Below, piece by piece: positions 1-9,011 of a stretch of DNA of 64,000 bases. The stretch lies in NCBI RefSeq assembly GCF_001439735.1, contig NZ_JYLN01000007.1, positions 248,001 to 312,000 on the forward strand, given 5' to 3'. Made by a program: the position numbers and the translations under genes. This DNA is from Pseudomonas paralactis (GTDB lineage Bacteria > Pseudomonadota > Gammaproteobacteria > Pseudomonadales > Pseudomonadaceae). Positions within the stretch are counted from its first letter, which is position 1. Each line of letters begins with the position of its first letter. The notes beneath the pieces are model-generated. The model was not told the DNA's origin, did no database searches, and saw only the letters and a program-made list of their open reading frames with translations.

Positions 1-3000
1 CTGGGAAATGCCAGCATTGCCGAGCGTTTTGCCTACCAGCGCGACACCCTCGCTCTCGCCAGCAGCGTGGCACGTCATCAAGGGCGCAGTTTCCTCAGCG
101 ACATCCCCGATATCCGCACCTACGCCGAGCAGCAACTCAACGCCCAACTGGCATCCAAGGGCTATACCGCGAACGACCTGGAAGTCACTTTCAAAGTCGC
201 AGTGGGTACCCTCGCCGGTGGCTACATCGAACCGATCAGGATGAGCCTGGTGGACATGGCCTTGGCTAACCTTGCAGGCCTGCCCAAGGGGACCATGGAG
301 GTCCGCCTGCGTGGGCAGCCGGTGACCGACCCTCTGATGCCGCAGATGCTCAAGGACCTGATCAACAACGTCGACATTGGCGAGCATTACCCTGCTCTGC
401 TCAAACAGCGCCTGCTCAGTGACACGCCGCCCGCACGTGAATGCGCCACACTGTTCGCCGAGCAGGTGCCATTGCAACTGAACATGCAAGCCCTGGAGCT
501 CAAGCTCAAGGGCGAAGCCGGGATCACCGCGCAAGGCTGTCGTTTTGTCGAGGCCATCAGCCGCCCTGGCACCGGCCCGCGCACGGTCGATAACCAGGAG
601 ATCACGGTGCGGCCCCTGGCATTGCTGCGCAAGCCCGGCGCCACACCGGATGTGGTGGCCAATATGTTCCTGATCGAGCCCCAGTTCCCCGTCCGCGGCC
701 CGCACCTGCTCTATCGGCCGATGCTCGCGCCAACGCTTCAGGAGTTCGCCAGCCGCGACGCGCTGTTGGCCGCCATCCAGGCGCCGGGCTCGTTGCAACA
801 AAGCATCCTGGCCTGGCTGCCAGACGACAAAGCCCGTGCGGTCTACGGCAACGGTGGACTCAAGACACCCCACGTCGCCCACTACAGCGTGTTCAATGAA
901 TTCGACGCGCCACAAACACCCGCACCGACTACGTTGGCGATCGACGACTATCCTGCGGCCCGCACACTGAGCAAAGACCTGCTCGACGGCAACCTGATGC
1001 AACACCTGTACAACAGTAATGCCCAAAGCCTGGTATCCCTTGCCCACGGGCAGTCCACCTCGGATGCGCAGAGCCGCTGGGCGTTGCACAAGGAATTGGG
1101 CTGGTTGCTGTTCAATACCCTGCTCCCCGTGTTGCGCGGGCCAGGAGCCATGGCCGGCTGGCTGCTGCAACTGGCCAGTATGGAGAACGATATCCAGCAG
1201 GCCAGTGAGTCGACCGGTGGCGACCCCACACAAGCCATGGTGGACTTGCTGGTCAACGTCGCCACGCTCTTGAGCCATACCACGCCCGGCACACCAGCCG
1301 AACATCCGTTGGGCAAAACGCCCTTTATGCAGCGTGCAGAAGTCTCAAATCCGCTGCGGCGTGGGGCCCAAACACCAGCGCCCACACAAGTGCTGATAGA
1401 ACAAGAACCGCCCGCGCCCGGCGGATTGCTCGACAGCCACCAGCCGTTCGACTTTGCCTTTTCCAGCCTGCACGGACTAAGCCCCGCCCAGCGCGCTTAT
1501 ATCGCCACCTTCAGTGTGGCCGCCCCCATCGGCGAGGTCGCACCGATTCAGCAGGGCATGACCGAGGGTCTCTACCTTATTGACGAAAAACTGCATGCCC
1601 GTATCGATAACCACTGGTACCGGGTCGCTTGGGATCTGGACGGCGCTTTTGTCATCGATGAGCAAAACAAAGCACGCCCCGGCCCGCCGCTGAGTCGTGA
1701 CGGCCAGGGGCGCTGGCAGTTCAATATTGGCCCTAAGCTCAAGGGCGGCATGCCCGTCAGCGATCGGATACAAGCCACCCTCGACCACAACCTCAACCAG
1801 AGCAAGGCGATGCTCGAAAGATTCAAGGTTGAACGACAAAAAGTGCTGCCTATGGGGGTGCTGATGGAGGACGCCAAAGAGCGGCTCCAGGAGACGCAAG
1901 AGAATCTGAAAAAATCGGACAAAACCCTCAGTACTCTTTGGGGCCTGGTCAATAGTGGCGCACGTGGCGCTGACTTCGCCGACCGCTACCAGAAGGAGCT
2001 GCGTTTTAACCGCAGCCTGACAGCATTGCTGCGCATTAGCCTGGATAACTTTCAACGATTCGCCGACCCGATCATCACAGGCCGAAAAAACGCACTGCAG
2101 GCACTACACAGTGACAACCCGGCAGCTGATCTTGAGACCTTCAAGGAAGTACGTGGCGAGGAGTACAAGGCCATCGCCGAAATCCTGCGTTCGCTCTACG
2201 TTGACCATCTTTACGACGCCGGTGAGTTTACCCACGCTTGCTCGGGTGAGCCACTGTCCAAGCTAACAGAAAGAGTGCGCGCCAATCAGCCTGGCGCCTA
2301 CGCCGAAATGGTCGAAACCATGAGCCAGCGCCTGGATCACCTCGGTCGTTTGATCAAGGCTGCAACCTCCTATGAAGCGTTGCTGGATGAATGGAAAAAC
2401 GACTCGCCCGTGAATAAGAAACAGGCCGAGCTCTTTATCAAGAGCACCCGACAGCCACCGGCCAATCTGGTGCTGACAACCCGGTTGGAGCACCTGAGCA
2501 CACTGCGCGAGCTGAGTATCGATCGCACGGTCAACACCCACTCCCCCGAGAAAGACTTCTTTCTTGATCGCTTCAATCGTGCCGAGCTCAATACGGTGTC
2601 CCTGGCCCATATCGAGTTGCAACAGCATGAGGGCTACACCGCCGACGAACGTATCGCAGTGCTCAGCAACTTGATCGATAGATACCAGAGCGAACTGAGC
2701 AACACCCAGGCACTCCAGGAAATCAGGCCTGAGGGCGTCCGGCCACTTTACGGCGAGTATTTCATTAAATGCCTGCAAGACGTGATCAGCCAGGCCCAGG
2801 CCGAGCTGGCCGACCTGATTCGTGAAGAACAACACCTGCCCCCGACAGTGCGCCCCCGGCAGGATCGGGCACGCAAGTCTCCCAACAAGCGGGTGTTCAA
2901 GACGCGTGACAAGCAGACTTTGATCGGGACGCTGCGCGACACCCAGCCGGGGCAGACAGTGCCGATCATTGATGTACTTGACCCCCAGAACGGCCAGGCA

Positions 3001-3738
3001 TTGAAAACCTACAGTTGGCACCAGACCGAAGGCGAATGGGTGCAGGTGGTCAAGCCCGAATCGGTCACACCGACTCCGGCGCCCTCGCCAAAACCGTTAT
3101 CGGCCTATATCAGCACTGCCAGCAAGCTGATGGAGGAGCGGGCATCCATTGAACGCTCGATTCAATTCCAGAAAAAGAAACTCGCTGATCCGACACAGCG
3201 AGAGTCCGTCAGCCCCAAGGATTGGAGCGACATGCTTGAGGCCCAGGCGGAGCGCCTTGAGCAAGTGGCAAACCAGGCCCTGGCCAACCACAGCGCAGAC
3301 AGCGACACCGCCGCCCTGGTGGAACAATGGCAGGAAGCCGCGACGGACATGCGCGAGCAAGCCATTGCCCATCGCTGTGATGGCTACCTGGTCCAGGCGC
3401 CGCGCCCGGAAAACATCGACTACCTGTGGACCCACAACCGCGTGGACATCGGCTTGGTCAAGCGCGACAAACCACTCAAAGGGGGCGACTTCCTCACTGA
3501 ATACGCGATACGCGATAAGAACGGCCTCAAGGACCTGTGGTATGCGCACTTCCACTACCCAAGCGCCGGCTCACCCGTTGAGGCCTACAGCGCTGCGCAC
3601 CTGAAGATTCCTGCGCAGCGTTACCTGACGCAAAAGGACCTGGTGGGCCAGGCCGGCCAGAACGACACCTCCATCGACCGGATCCTGCGCACCCGGATCA
3701 AGCCCCCACTGGACCAGAAACTGTTCTTGAAGTTATAG
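1..3738 (+). CDS. DUF6543 (dermonecrotic toxin domain) large protein, 5' end missing
   Basis: The frame is open from base 1, so the true start lies upstream; 1245 residues are visible. The sequence style matches the very large Pseudomonas DUF6543 proteins. An N-terminal globular part (about residues 1-250) has the family's 'YPALLKQRLLSD' type block. A long helical, charged middle and C-terminal region follows, with coiled-coil potential around residues 600-640 and 870-960. No signal peptide can be judged because the start is missing. Members are often treated as large toxin- or effector-like proteins, but no activity can be assigned from these residues. It ends 9 bases before a palindromic terminator shared with the convergent exporter gene. 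Confidence 0.75.
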   Translation: MGNASIAERFAYQRDTLALASSVARHQGRSFLSDIPDIRTYAEQQLNAQLASKGYTANDLEVTFKVAVGTLAGGYIEPIRMSLVDMALANLAGLPKGTMEVRLRGQPVTDPLMPQMLKDLINNVDIGEHYPALLKQRLLSDTPPARECATLFAEQVPLQLNMQALELKLKGEAGITAQGCRFVEAISRPGTGPRTVDNQEITVRPLALLRKPGATPDVVANMFLIEPQFPVRGPHLLYRPMLAPTLQEFASRDALLAAIQAPGSLQQSILAWLPDDKARAVYGNGGLKTPHVAHYSVFNEFDAPQTPAPTTLAIDDYPAARTLSKDLLDGNLMQHLYNSNAQSLVSLAHGQSTSDAQSRWALHKELGWLLFNTLLPVLRGPGAMAGWLLQLASMENDIQQASESTGGDPTQAMVDLLVNVATLLSHTTPGTPAEHPLGKTPFMQRAEVSNPLRRGAQTPAPTQVLIEQEPPAPGGLLDSHQPFDFAFSSLHGLSPAQRAYIATFSVAAPIGEVAPIQQGMTEGLYLIDEKLHARIDNHWYRVAWDLDGAFVIDEQNKARPGPPLSRDGQGRWQFNIGPKLKGGMPVSDRIQATLDHNLNQSKAMLERFKVERQKVLPMGVLMEDAKERLQETQENLKKSDKTLSTLWGLVNSGARGADFADRYQKELRFNRSLTALLRISLDNFQRFADPIITGRKNALQALHSDNPAADLETFKEVRGEEYKAIAEILRSLYVDHLYDAGEFTHACSGEPLSKLTERVRANQPGAYAEMVETMSQRLDHLGRLIKAATSYEALLDEWKNDSPVNKKQAELFIKSTRQPPANLVLTTRLEHLSTLRELSIDRTVNTHSPEKDFFLDRFNRAELNTVSLAHIELQQHEGYTADERIAVLSNLIDRYQSELSNTQALQEIRPEGVRPLYGEYFIKCLQDVISQAQAELADLIREEQHLPPTVRPRQDRARKSPNKRVFKTRDKQTLIGTLRDTQPGQTVPIIDVLDPQNGQALKTYSWHQTEGEWVQVVKPESVTPTPAPSPKPLSAYISTASKLMEERASIERSIQFQKKKLADPTQRESVSPKDWSDMLEAQAERLEQVANQALANHSADSDTAALVEQWQEAATDMREQAIAHRCDGYLVQAPRPENIDYLWTHNRVDIGLVKRDKPLKGGDFLTEYAIRDKNGLKDLWYAHFHYPSAGSPVEAYSAAHLKIPAQRYLTQKDLVGQAGQNDTSIDRILRTRIKPPLDQKLFLKL

Positions 3739-3746
3739 CCCTGGCG

Positions 3747-3776
3747 CTGTATGAGCGAGCTTGCTCGCTCATACAG
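3747..3776. terminator. bidirectional stem-loop between convergent genes
   Basis: A near-perfect palindrome starts CTGTATGAGCGAGC and ends with its complement, with only a TT centre unpaired. It sits between the stop of the DUF6543 gene and the stop of the convergent RND gene. The GAGCGAGCTTGCTCGC core resembles the REP family seen elsewhere in the window, so it may be a REP-derived bidirectional terminator. There is no run of T. Confidence 0.6.
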
Positions 3777-3797
3777 GAGTGGACATTTGAATCGGAC

Positions 3798-6173
3798 TCA
3801 GTGGGCAAACAACGAATTGCCCTTCTGCCCCGCGAGCTTCTCGGGCTTGATCAGGAACCGCGCCAGCGCCGGCAGCAGCCACAGCGCGCCGAACATGTTC
3901 CACAGCAGCATAAAGGTCAGCATCAGGCCCATATCGGCCTGGAACTTGATGGCCGAGAAGATCCAGGTACATACACCGATGGCCAGGCACAGGCCGGTGA
4001 ACAGCACGGCTTTACCGGTGGACTTCAATGTCTGGTAGTACGCCTCTTGCAGCGGCAAGCCTGCACGCAGGAAACTTTCCAGGCGGCTGTAGATGTAGAT
4101 GCCGTAGTCCACGCCGATCCCCACCCCCAGAGCTACCACCGGCAAGGTCGCGACCTTGACGCCAATGCCCATGAACGCCATCAGCGCGTTACCCAGCACC
4201 GAGGTCAGCACCAGCGGCAGCACGATGCACAGAGTCGCCGCCCATGAGCGGAAGGTGATCATGCACATGGTCGCCACACACAGGTACACCAGGATCAGGA
4301 TGATCAGTTCCGACTCCTTGATCACCTCGTTGGTGGCCGCTTCGATCCCGGCATTACCGGCGGCGAGGATGAACTCCAGGCCTTCCTTGTTGTTTTCCCT
4401 GGCGAACTCCTGCACGGCGTGCACCGCACGGTCGAGGGTTTCGGCTTTATGGTCGTTGAGGAACACCAGTACCGGCGCCAGCGAGCAATTGTTGTTGTAC
4501 AGGCCGTCGGCACGGGCGATGGAGTTGTTCAATACGTCGGGGTTGCGCGACAGGGTTTCCCATTTCAGGTTGCCCTCGTTCATGCCCTTGATCATTTGCT
4601 TGGACACGGTCACCAGCGAGATCGCCGACTGCACGCCTTCGGTGTTCTGCATCTTCCACATCAACTGGTCGATAGGGGCCATGGCCTCATACCGTGAGCA
4701 ACCTTCGGCGCGGGTCTTGACCATCACCACCAACACGTCGGAGCTGGTGGAATAGTTGCTGATGATGAAATTGTTGTCTTTGTTGTAGCGCGAGTCCGGG
4801 CGCAGTTCCGGTGCGCCTTGGTCGAGGTCGCCGATCTTCAGGTTTTGGCTGTACCAGAGGCCGCCACCAAAGGCGATCAAGGCCAGGAAGATCGAGACCG
4901 GCGCGACTTTCGGGCTGGCGAATTTGGCCAGCAGGCGCCAGAACGCATGTTCGCGATTTGCGTCTTTCTTGCTTTTGGCGATGGCACGCTTGCTGATGCC
5001 AACGTAGGAAATTGCCACCGGCAACAGGATAAGGTTAGTGAACACGATCACCGCCACGCCGATCGATGCGCCGATGGCCAGCTCACGGATCACGCCGATA
5101 TCAATGATCAGCAGGGTAATAAAGCCGACCGCATCGGCCAGAATCGCGATCATCCCAGGCAAGAACAGTTGCCGGAAGGTGCGGCGTGCTGCTGTGAGTG
5201 CGTTATCGGCCTCGCCCGATTGCAGGGCAATACCGTTGATCTTCTGTACGCCGTGGGAAATACCGATGGCGAAGATCAGAAATGGCACCAGCATCGAGTA
5301 GGGATCCAGCCCGAAACCGGCGGCGTGCATCAGGCCCAACTGCCAGACCACCGCCACCAATGTGGTGCTCAGCACAGCGATGGTGCTGCGCAGGCAGTTG
5401 GTGAACCACAACAACAGGACCAGGGTGATGCCAAAGGCTACGCCGAAGAACAGCACCACCATGATCAGGCCGTCGATCAGGTCCCCGACTTTCTTGGCGA
5501 AACCGACAATGTGGATTTTTACGTTAGGGTTCTGCGCCTCGAACTTGTTGCGGATCTTGTCTTCAAGCTCGTGGGAAAACTTCTGGTAGTCCAGGGCCAA
5601 CAGCTTGCCCTGGTCCTGCGGGTCCGGGTAGGACTCCAGCAGCGGGATATCAACAATACTCGACTTGAAATCGTTAGCCACCAAACGCCCGACCTGGCCG
5701 GACTTGAGCACGTTGTTGCGCAGCTGATCGAGGCTTTGCGGTGAGCCGTTGTAGCTTTGCGGGATCACTTCACCCCCGGCAAAGCCTTCTTCGGTCACCT
5801 CGGTCCAGCGCACGCTGGGGCTCCACAGCGACTTGAGGCCCGAACGATCAACACCGGAGATGTAGAACACCTCGTCGTTGATCTGGCGCAGGGTCTCCAT
5901 GTAGTCCTTGGTGAAAATATCCCCGTCCCTGGCCTCCACCGAAATGCGCACGGTGTTGCCCAGGTTGGCCAGGTCGTTGCGGTGCTCCATCATCTTTTCA
6001 ATGAAGGGGTGCTTGAGGGGGATCATCTTTTCAAAGCTGGTGGACGGGCGAATCAACGTCGCCTGCCAGAACAGGAAAATGCTCACCAGCAGGCAGATGA
6101 CGATCACCGCCGGGCGATTGTTAAAGATCAGGCGCTCAAGAAAGGTCGCTTTATCGTTGTGATGACTGCTCAT
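3798..6173 (-). CDS. RND/MMPL-superfamily efflux transporter
   Basis: The protein is 791 aa, an inner-membrane exporter of the HpnN/MMPL-like RND type. It has one transmembrane (TM) helix near residue 25, a periplasmic loop, a block of five or six TM helices (about 230-400), a second TM helix near 420, a second loop and a final helix block (about 620-780). The repeated motif 'GIGVDYGIYIYSRLE' near residue 690 is typical of the superfamily's TM4 region. It lies 16 bp downstream of the YCF48-like gene on the same strand, so the two form an operon. In other pseudomonads this pair often travels with DUF1302/DUF1329 genes of sterol, lipid or hydrocarbon metabolism (known association); those partners are absent here. 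The substrate is unknown, with lipids or hydrophobic molecules the likeliest guess. Confidence 0.85.
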   Translation of the reverse strand: MSSHHNDKATFLERLIFNNRPAVIVICLLVSIFLFWQATLIRPSTSFEKMIPLKHPFIEKMMEHRNDLANLGNTVRISVEARDGDIFTKDYMETLRQINDEVFYISGVDRSGLKSLWSPSVRWTEVTEEGFAGGEVIPQSYNGSPQSLDQLRNNVLKSGQVGRLVANDFKSSIVDIPLLESYPDPQDQGKLLALDYQKFSHELEDKIRNKFEAQNPNVKIHIVGFAKKVGDLIDGLIMVVLFFGVAFGITLVLLLWFTNCLRSTIAVLSTTLVAVVWQLGLMHAAGFGLDPYSMLVPFLIFAIGISHGVQKINGIALQSGEADNALTAARRTFRQLFLPGMIAILADAVGFITLLIIDIGVIRELAIGASIGVAVIVFTNLILLPVAISYVGISKRAIAKSKKDANREHAFWRLLAKFASPKVAPVSIFLALIAFGGGLWYSQNLKIGDLDQGAPELRPDSRYNKDNNFIISNYSTSSDVLVVMVKTRAEGCSRYEAMAPIDQLMWKMQNTEGVQSAISLVTVSKQMIKGMNEGNLKWETLSRNPDVLNNSIARADGLYNNNCSLAPVLVFLNDHKAETLDRAVHAVQEFARENNKEGLEFILAAGNAGIEAATNEVIKESELIILILVYLCVATMCMITFRSWAATLCIVLPLVLTSVLGNALMAFMGIGVKVATLPVVALGVGIGVDYGIYIYSRLESFLRAGLPLQEAYYQTLKSTGKAVLFTGLCLAIGVCTWIFSAIKFQADMGLMLTFMLLWNMFGALWLLPALARFLIKPEKLAGQKGNSLFAH

Positions 6174-6189
6174 GCGTTCCCCGCCCTTC

Positions 6190-7245
6190 TTATTGTTTTA
6201 CGAGTTCGGCGCCAGCGGGCGTAGCGACACGAACGCCACCCTGCCCCACCAGAATCAAGTTGCCATTGCCTGCGGCCGTGACTGCCGAGAGTGAAACCCG
6301 GTCCGGGCGATTGAACACGCTGAACGTCTGGCCGTCGTCGTGACTGACCACCACGCTGCCGCCGTTGCCGACCACGACGATGGCGCCATCATCGAGCAAC
6401 GTGGCACCCGACAGGCCGAACTCCAGCGCACCGCGTGCGGCATTGAGTTCAACCTGTTCCCAGGTGCTGCCGAAATCCGTGGAGCGGTACAGGTTGCCGC
6501 GCAAGCCATAAGCCAGCAGGGTCTGCGGCTGCACGGTGCCAATCACCCCAAACAACGAGCCCTCGTAGGGGCCTTCGAGCTTTTCCCAGGTTTGGCCGTC
6601 GTCGCTGGAGCGGAACATGCTGCCCTGCTCACCGACAATAAACAGGCCGGCGTCTTTGATAGAGGCGATGGCGTTGAGGTGGAATTGATCTTCGTTATCG
6701 AGGCGGTCGCTGACGTCGACCCAGGTGCTGCCGCCGTCGGTGGTTTCAATCAACGCGCCGTAGGCGCCAACGGCCAGGCCGTGCCTGGCATCGTTGAACC
6801 ACACATCGAGCAACGGCGCTTCGCGCTTGAGGTCTTGATATTGCTGAATCCAGGTGGCGCCGCCATCGGAACTGGCAAGAATTTGCGCATCATGGCCGAC
6901 GGCCCAGCCCTGTTTGTCATCAACGAAAAACACCGCCGTGAGCAGTTGGCGGGTGGGGACTTTGGCTTGGGTCCAGGTGTTGCCCTGGTCATCGGAATAC
7001 AGGATATGCCCACGATCACCGACCGCCACCAGGCGTTTGCCGGCGTGCGCCACATCGATCATCAAGCCTTTGGCGGCCTTGGGGGATTCAATCGCAAATA
7101 CCGCGGCGGCGGGGGTATCGCTGGCGGCCAGCACGGGCGTGGACATCACGGCACCGGCAAGCAGCGAGAGCGCTGTGGCCAGCAACGCAACCCTGCGTGC
7201 GGCGCGTGGGCGGCAAACATCCCAACCCATGACAGGCTCACTCAT
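6190..7245 (-). CDS. YCF48-like / BNR-repeat periplasmic protein
   Basis: The protein is 351 aa from the chosen ATG. A start five codons upstream is possible, but GGAGAAAGG sits just before ATG at 7245. A signal peptide (about residues 15-45, 'VALLATALSLLAGAVMSTPVLA') is followed by repeated Asp-box/BNR-like units ('SDDQGNTW', 'SSDGGATW', 'TTDGGSTW', 'SSDDGQTW', 'STDFGSTW', 'SHDDGQTF'), predicting a seven-bladed beta-propeller like the photosystem II factor Ycf48. In a heterotroph this is not a photosynthetic factor. Its operon with the RND exporter suggests a periplasmic accessory of that pump (inference). Confidence 0.85.
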   Translation of the reverse strand: MSEPVMGWDVCRPRAARRVALLATALSLLAGAVMSTPVLAASDTPAAAVFAIESPKAAKGLMIDVAHAGKRLVAVGDRGHILYSDDQGNTWTQAKVPTRQLLTAVFFVDDKQGWAVGHDAQILASSDGGATWIQQYQDLKREAPLLDVWFNDARHGLAVGAYGALIETTDGGSTWVDVSDRLDNEDQFHLNAIASIKDAGLFIVGEQGSMFRSSDDGQTWEKLEGPYEGSLFGVIGTVQPQTLLAYGLRGNLYRSTDFGSTWEQVELNAARGALEFGLSGATLLDDGAIVVVGNGGSVVVSHDDGQTFSVFNRPDRVSLSAVTAAGNGNLILVGQGGVRVATPAGAELVKQ

Positions 7246-7442
7246 AGACCTTTCTCCCATTTATTATTGTTAGGTCGGCTTATCTTCCAGGACCTTGAAA
7301 CCTGCAATCTAGAGCGCCTGGAACCAGCAAGGGCCATCCTATCGGGCTTTGGAATCGTCTGACAATCGGCGCTACGTTATCTTTTGTTAACTGATGGGGT
7401 TTGGCTACGGCTGAATAGGGCTCTATCAACGCAAGTGATGAA

Positions 7443-7487
7443 TGAATTTTTATTCCATCTCTTGATATTTGTGAATTTTTATTCCAT
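7443..7487. promoter_or_regulatory. tandem 16-bp repeats, candidate RpiR-type operator
   Basis: TGAATTTTTATTCCAT occurs exactly at 7443-7458 and 7472-7487 (29-bp period). Each copy reads on the other strand as GGAA-N6-TTCA, close to the GGAA-N6-TTCC motif reported for IolR-type RpiR regulators. The repeats lie 41 bases before the start of a Gfo/Idh/MocA oxidoreductase, a family often involved in inositol or sugar use. The rest of the 7246-7528 gap is AT-rich and shows nothing else clear. Regulator identity is inferred, and no RpiR gene is in the window. Confidence 0.45.
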
Positions 7488-7528
7488 TAATGCCATTCCT
7501 GAAAACAATAATCCAAAGGACCACGGCG

Positions 7529-8644
7529 ATGCGTGAACTCGGAATCGGCTTGATCGGCACAGGCTTCATGGGCCGTGCCCATGCGTTGGCGTTCAATAAC
7601 GCACGGGCGGTGTTCGAACTGCCGGTACAGCTAAACCTGGCCGCGCTGGCCGATGCCGACACCGAACGCGCCCAGCGCTGCGCCACAGCCTGGGGGTTTG
7701 CCCAGGCCCATGGCGATTGGCAGGCACTGATCGACGACCCGAAGGTTGACGTTGTGGCGATCACCACCCCCAACCACCTGCACTATCCCATGGCCATGGC
7801 TGCGATTGCGGCGGGCAAAGCGGTGTATTGCGAGAAACCCCTGGCCGTGAGCCTGGAGCAAGCCGACGCCATGCGCCGCGCAGCCAGCAGCGCCGGGGTG
7901 GTGACGCGGGTGGGCTACAACTACCAGCACAACCCGATGATCGTGTTGGCGCGGCAGATGCTGGCTCGGGGCGAGCTGGGCCAGATCATCAGTTTTCAGG
8001 GCGAGTTCAGCGAAGACTTCATGGCCGACCCGCTCTCGCCGTGGTCGTGGCGCTGCGAAGTCGGACACGCCGGCGGTGCCCTGGCCGACCTGGGCAGCCA
8101 TTTGCTGTCGATGGCACGTTACCTGGTGGGCGATGTGGTCAGTGTGTGCGCCGATACCCAGACGGTTCACGCCCAACGTCCTGCCACCCAAGGCAGCAAC
8201 GAGTTGAAATCCATCGCCGTGGATGACCAGGTGCACGCCCTGCTGCGTTTCGCCAACGGTGCACGTGGCACGGTGAGCAGCAGTTGGCTCAAGCACGGCT
8301 ACAAAAACCACCTGAGCTTTGAGATAAGCGGGACCAAAGGCACCTTGGCGTTCGATCAGGAGCGCTTGAATGAACTGCGCCTGCACCGCGTCGGGCAGGA
8401 CGGTTTTCAACGCGTGTTGGCAGGCCCTGCACTGCCCGGCTATGCGGCGTTCAGCCCGGCGGCGGGGCATCAGTTGGGCTACAACGAGCTGAAGACGCTG
8501 GAGGTACAGGAATTGATCATGGCCCTGGCGGGGCAAGGTGCGGATGGCACGGACTTTGAGGCTGCCTGGGAGGTGGAGCGGTTGGCGACGGCGATTCGAG
8601 TGGCAGCCCTTGAAGAGCGCTGGGTTGAGGTCTGCGCTCTCTAA
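7529..8644 (+). CDS. Gfo/Idh/MocA family oxidoreductase
   Basis: The protein is 371 aa. The ATG at 7529 is preferred over an in-frame ATG 13 codons earlier because AAAGGA lies about 9 bases before it and it begins directly with the dinucleotide-binding strand 'GIGLIGTGFMGRAHA' (GxGxxG). 'EKPLAVS' near residue 105 is the family's conserved EKP motif, whose Lys lies at the active site. The C-terminal half carries the expected beta-sheet domain with 'DLGSHLLSMARYL'. It is a cytoplasmic NAD(P)-dependent sugar or cyclitol dehydrogenase; the substrate is not evident. It is a single-gene unit, divergent from the YCF48/RND operon. Confidence 0.85.
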   Translation: MRELGIGLIGTGFMGRAHALAFNNARAVFELPVQLNLAALADADTERAQRCATAWGFAQAHGDWQALIDDPKVDVVAITTPNHLHYPMAMAAIAAGKAVYCEKPLAVSLEQADAMRRAASSAGVVTRVGYNYQHNPMIVLARQMLARGELGQIISFQGEFSEDFMADPLSPWSWRCEVGHAGGALADLGSHLLSMARYLVGDVVSVCADTQTVHAQRPATQGSNELKSIAVDDQVHALLRFANGARGTVSSSWLKHGYKNHLSFEISGTKGTLAFDQERLNELRLHRVGQDGFQRVLAGPALPGYAAFSPAAGHQLGYNELKTLEVQELIMALAGQGADGTDFEAAWEVERLATAIRVAALEERWVEVCAL

Positions 8645-8671
8645 TCAACCACCGCCTAAATAATCAATCAT

Positions 8672-8693
8672 GTCGCCTCGCCTACGAGGCGAC
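8672..8693 (+). terminator. stem-loop after the oxidoreductase gene
   Basis: A perfect 9-bp stem GTCGCCTCG/CGAGGCGAC with a 4-base loop begins 28 bases past the stop codon. The T tract is poor, so the call rests on position and stem strength. Confidence 0.55.
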
Positions 8694-9011
8694 GTCACTC
8701 ATTGTTGCAAACTCTTCGTACACACTCGTCTTGCTGAAAAAAGCGAAACAACCCACTTAACCAATATCAACTCTATCAAACTAACTGCCAGCCTCAGTTA
8801 AAACATCCCGCTGCCCTCCCCGCAAAGTAATCTTTCCGACGACTATTTTTACGCCATTAACAAGTTCACACTTACCTGCTAATACAATTACAAGTCGAAA
8901 CACCCCACACCTAGAGCCAGCCCCCAAAAAAATATAAGTTAGCTTCCGCCTTCAACTTAACTTTAATGCATAACCAGGCCCTAACTTAAACTCACGCTCA
9001 AAGGCACAATC
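8694..9011 (+). other. AT-rich leader region of the metalloprotease gene
   Basis: These 318 bases hold no convincing gene. They are visibly richer in A and T than the flanking coding DNA, and presumably include the protease promoter. No clear dyad or consensus promoter stood out. Confidence 0.4.
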
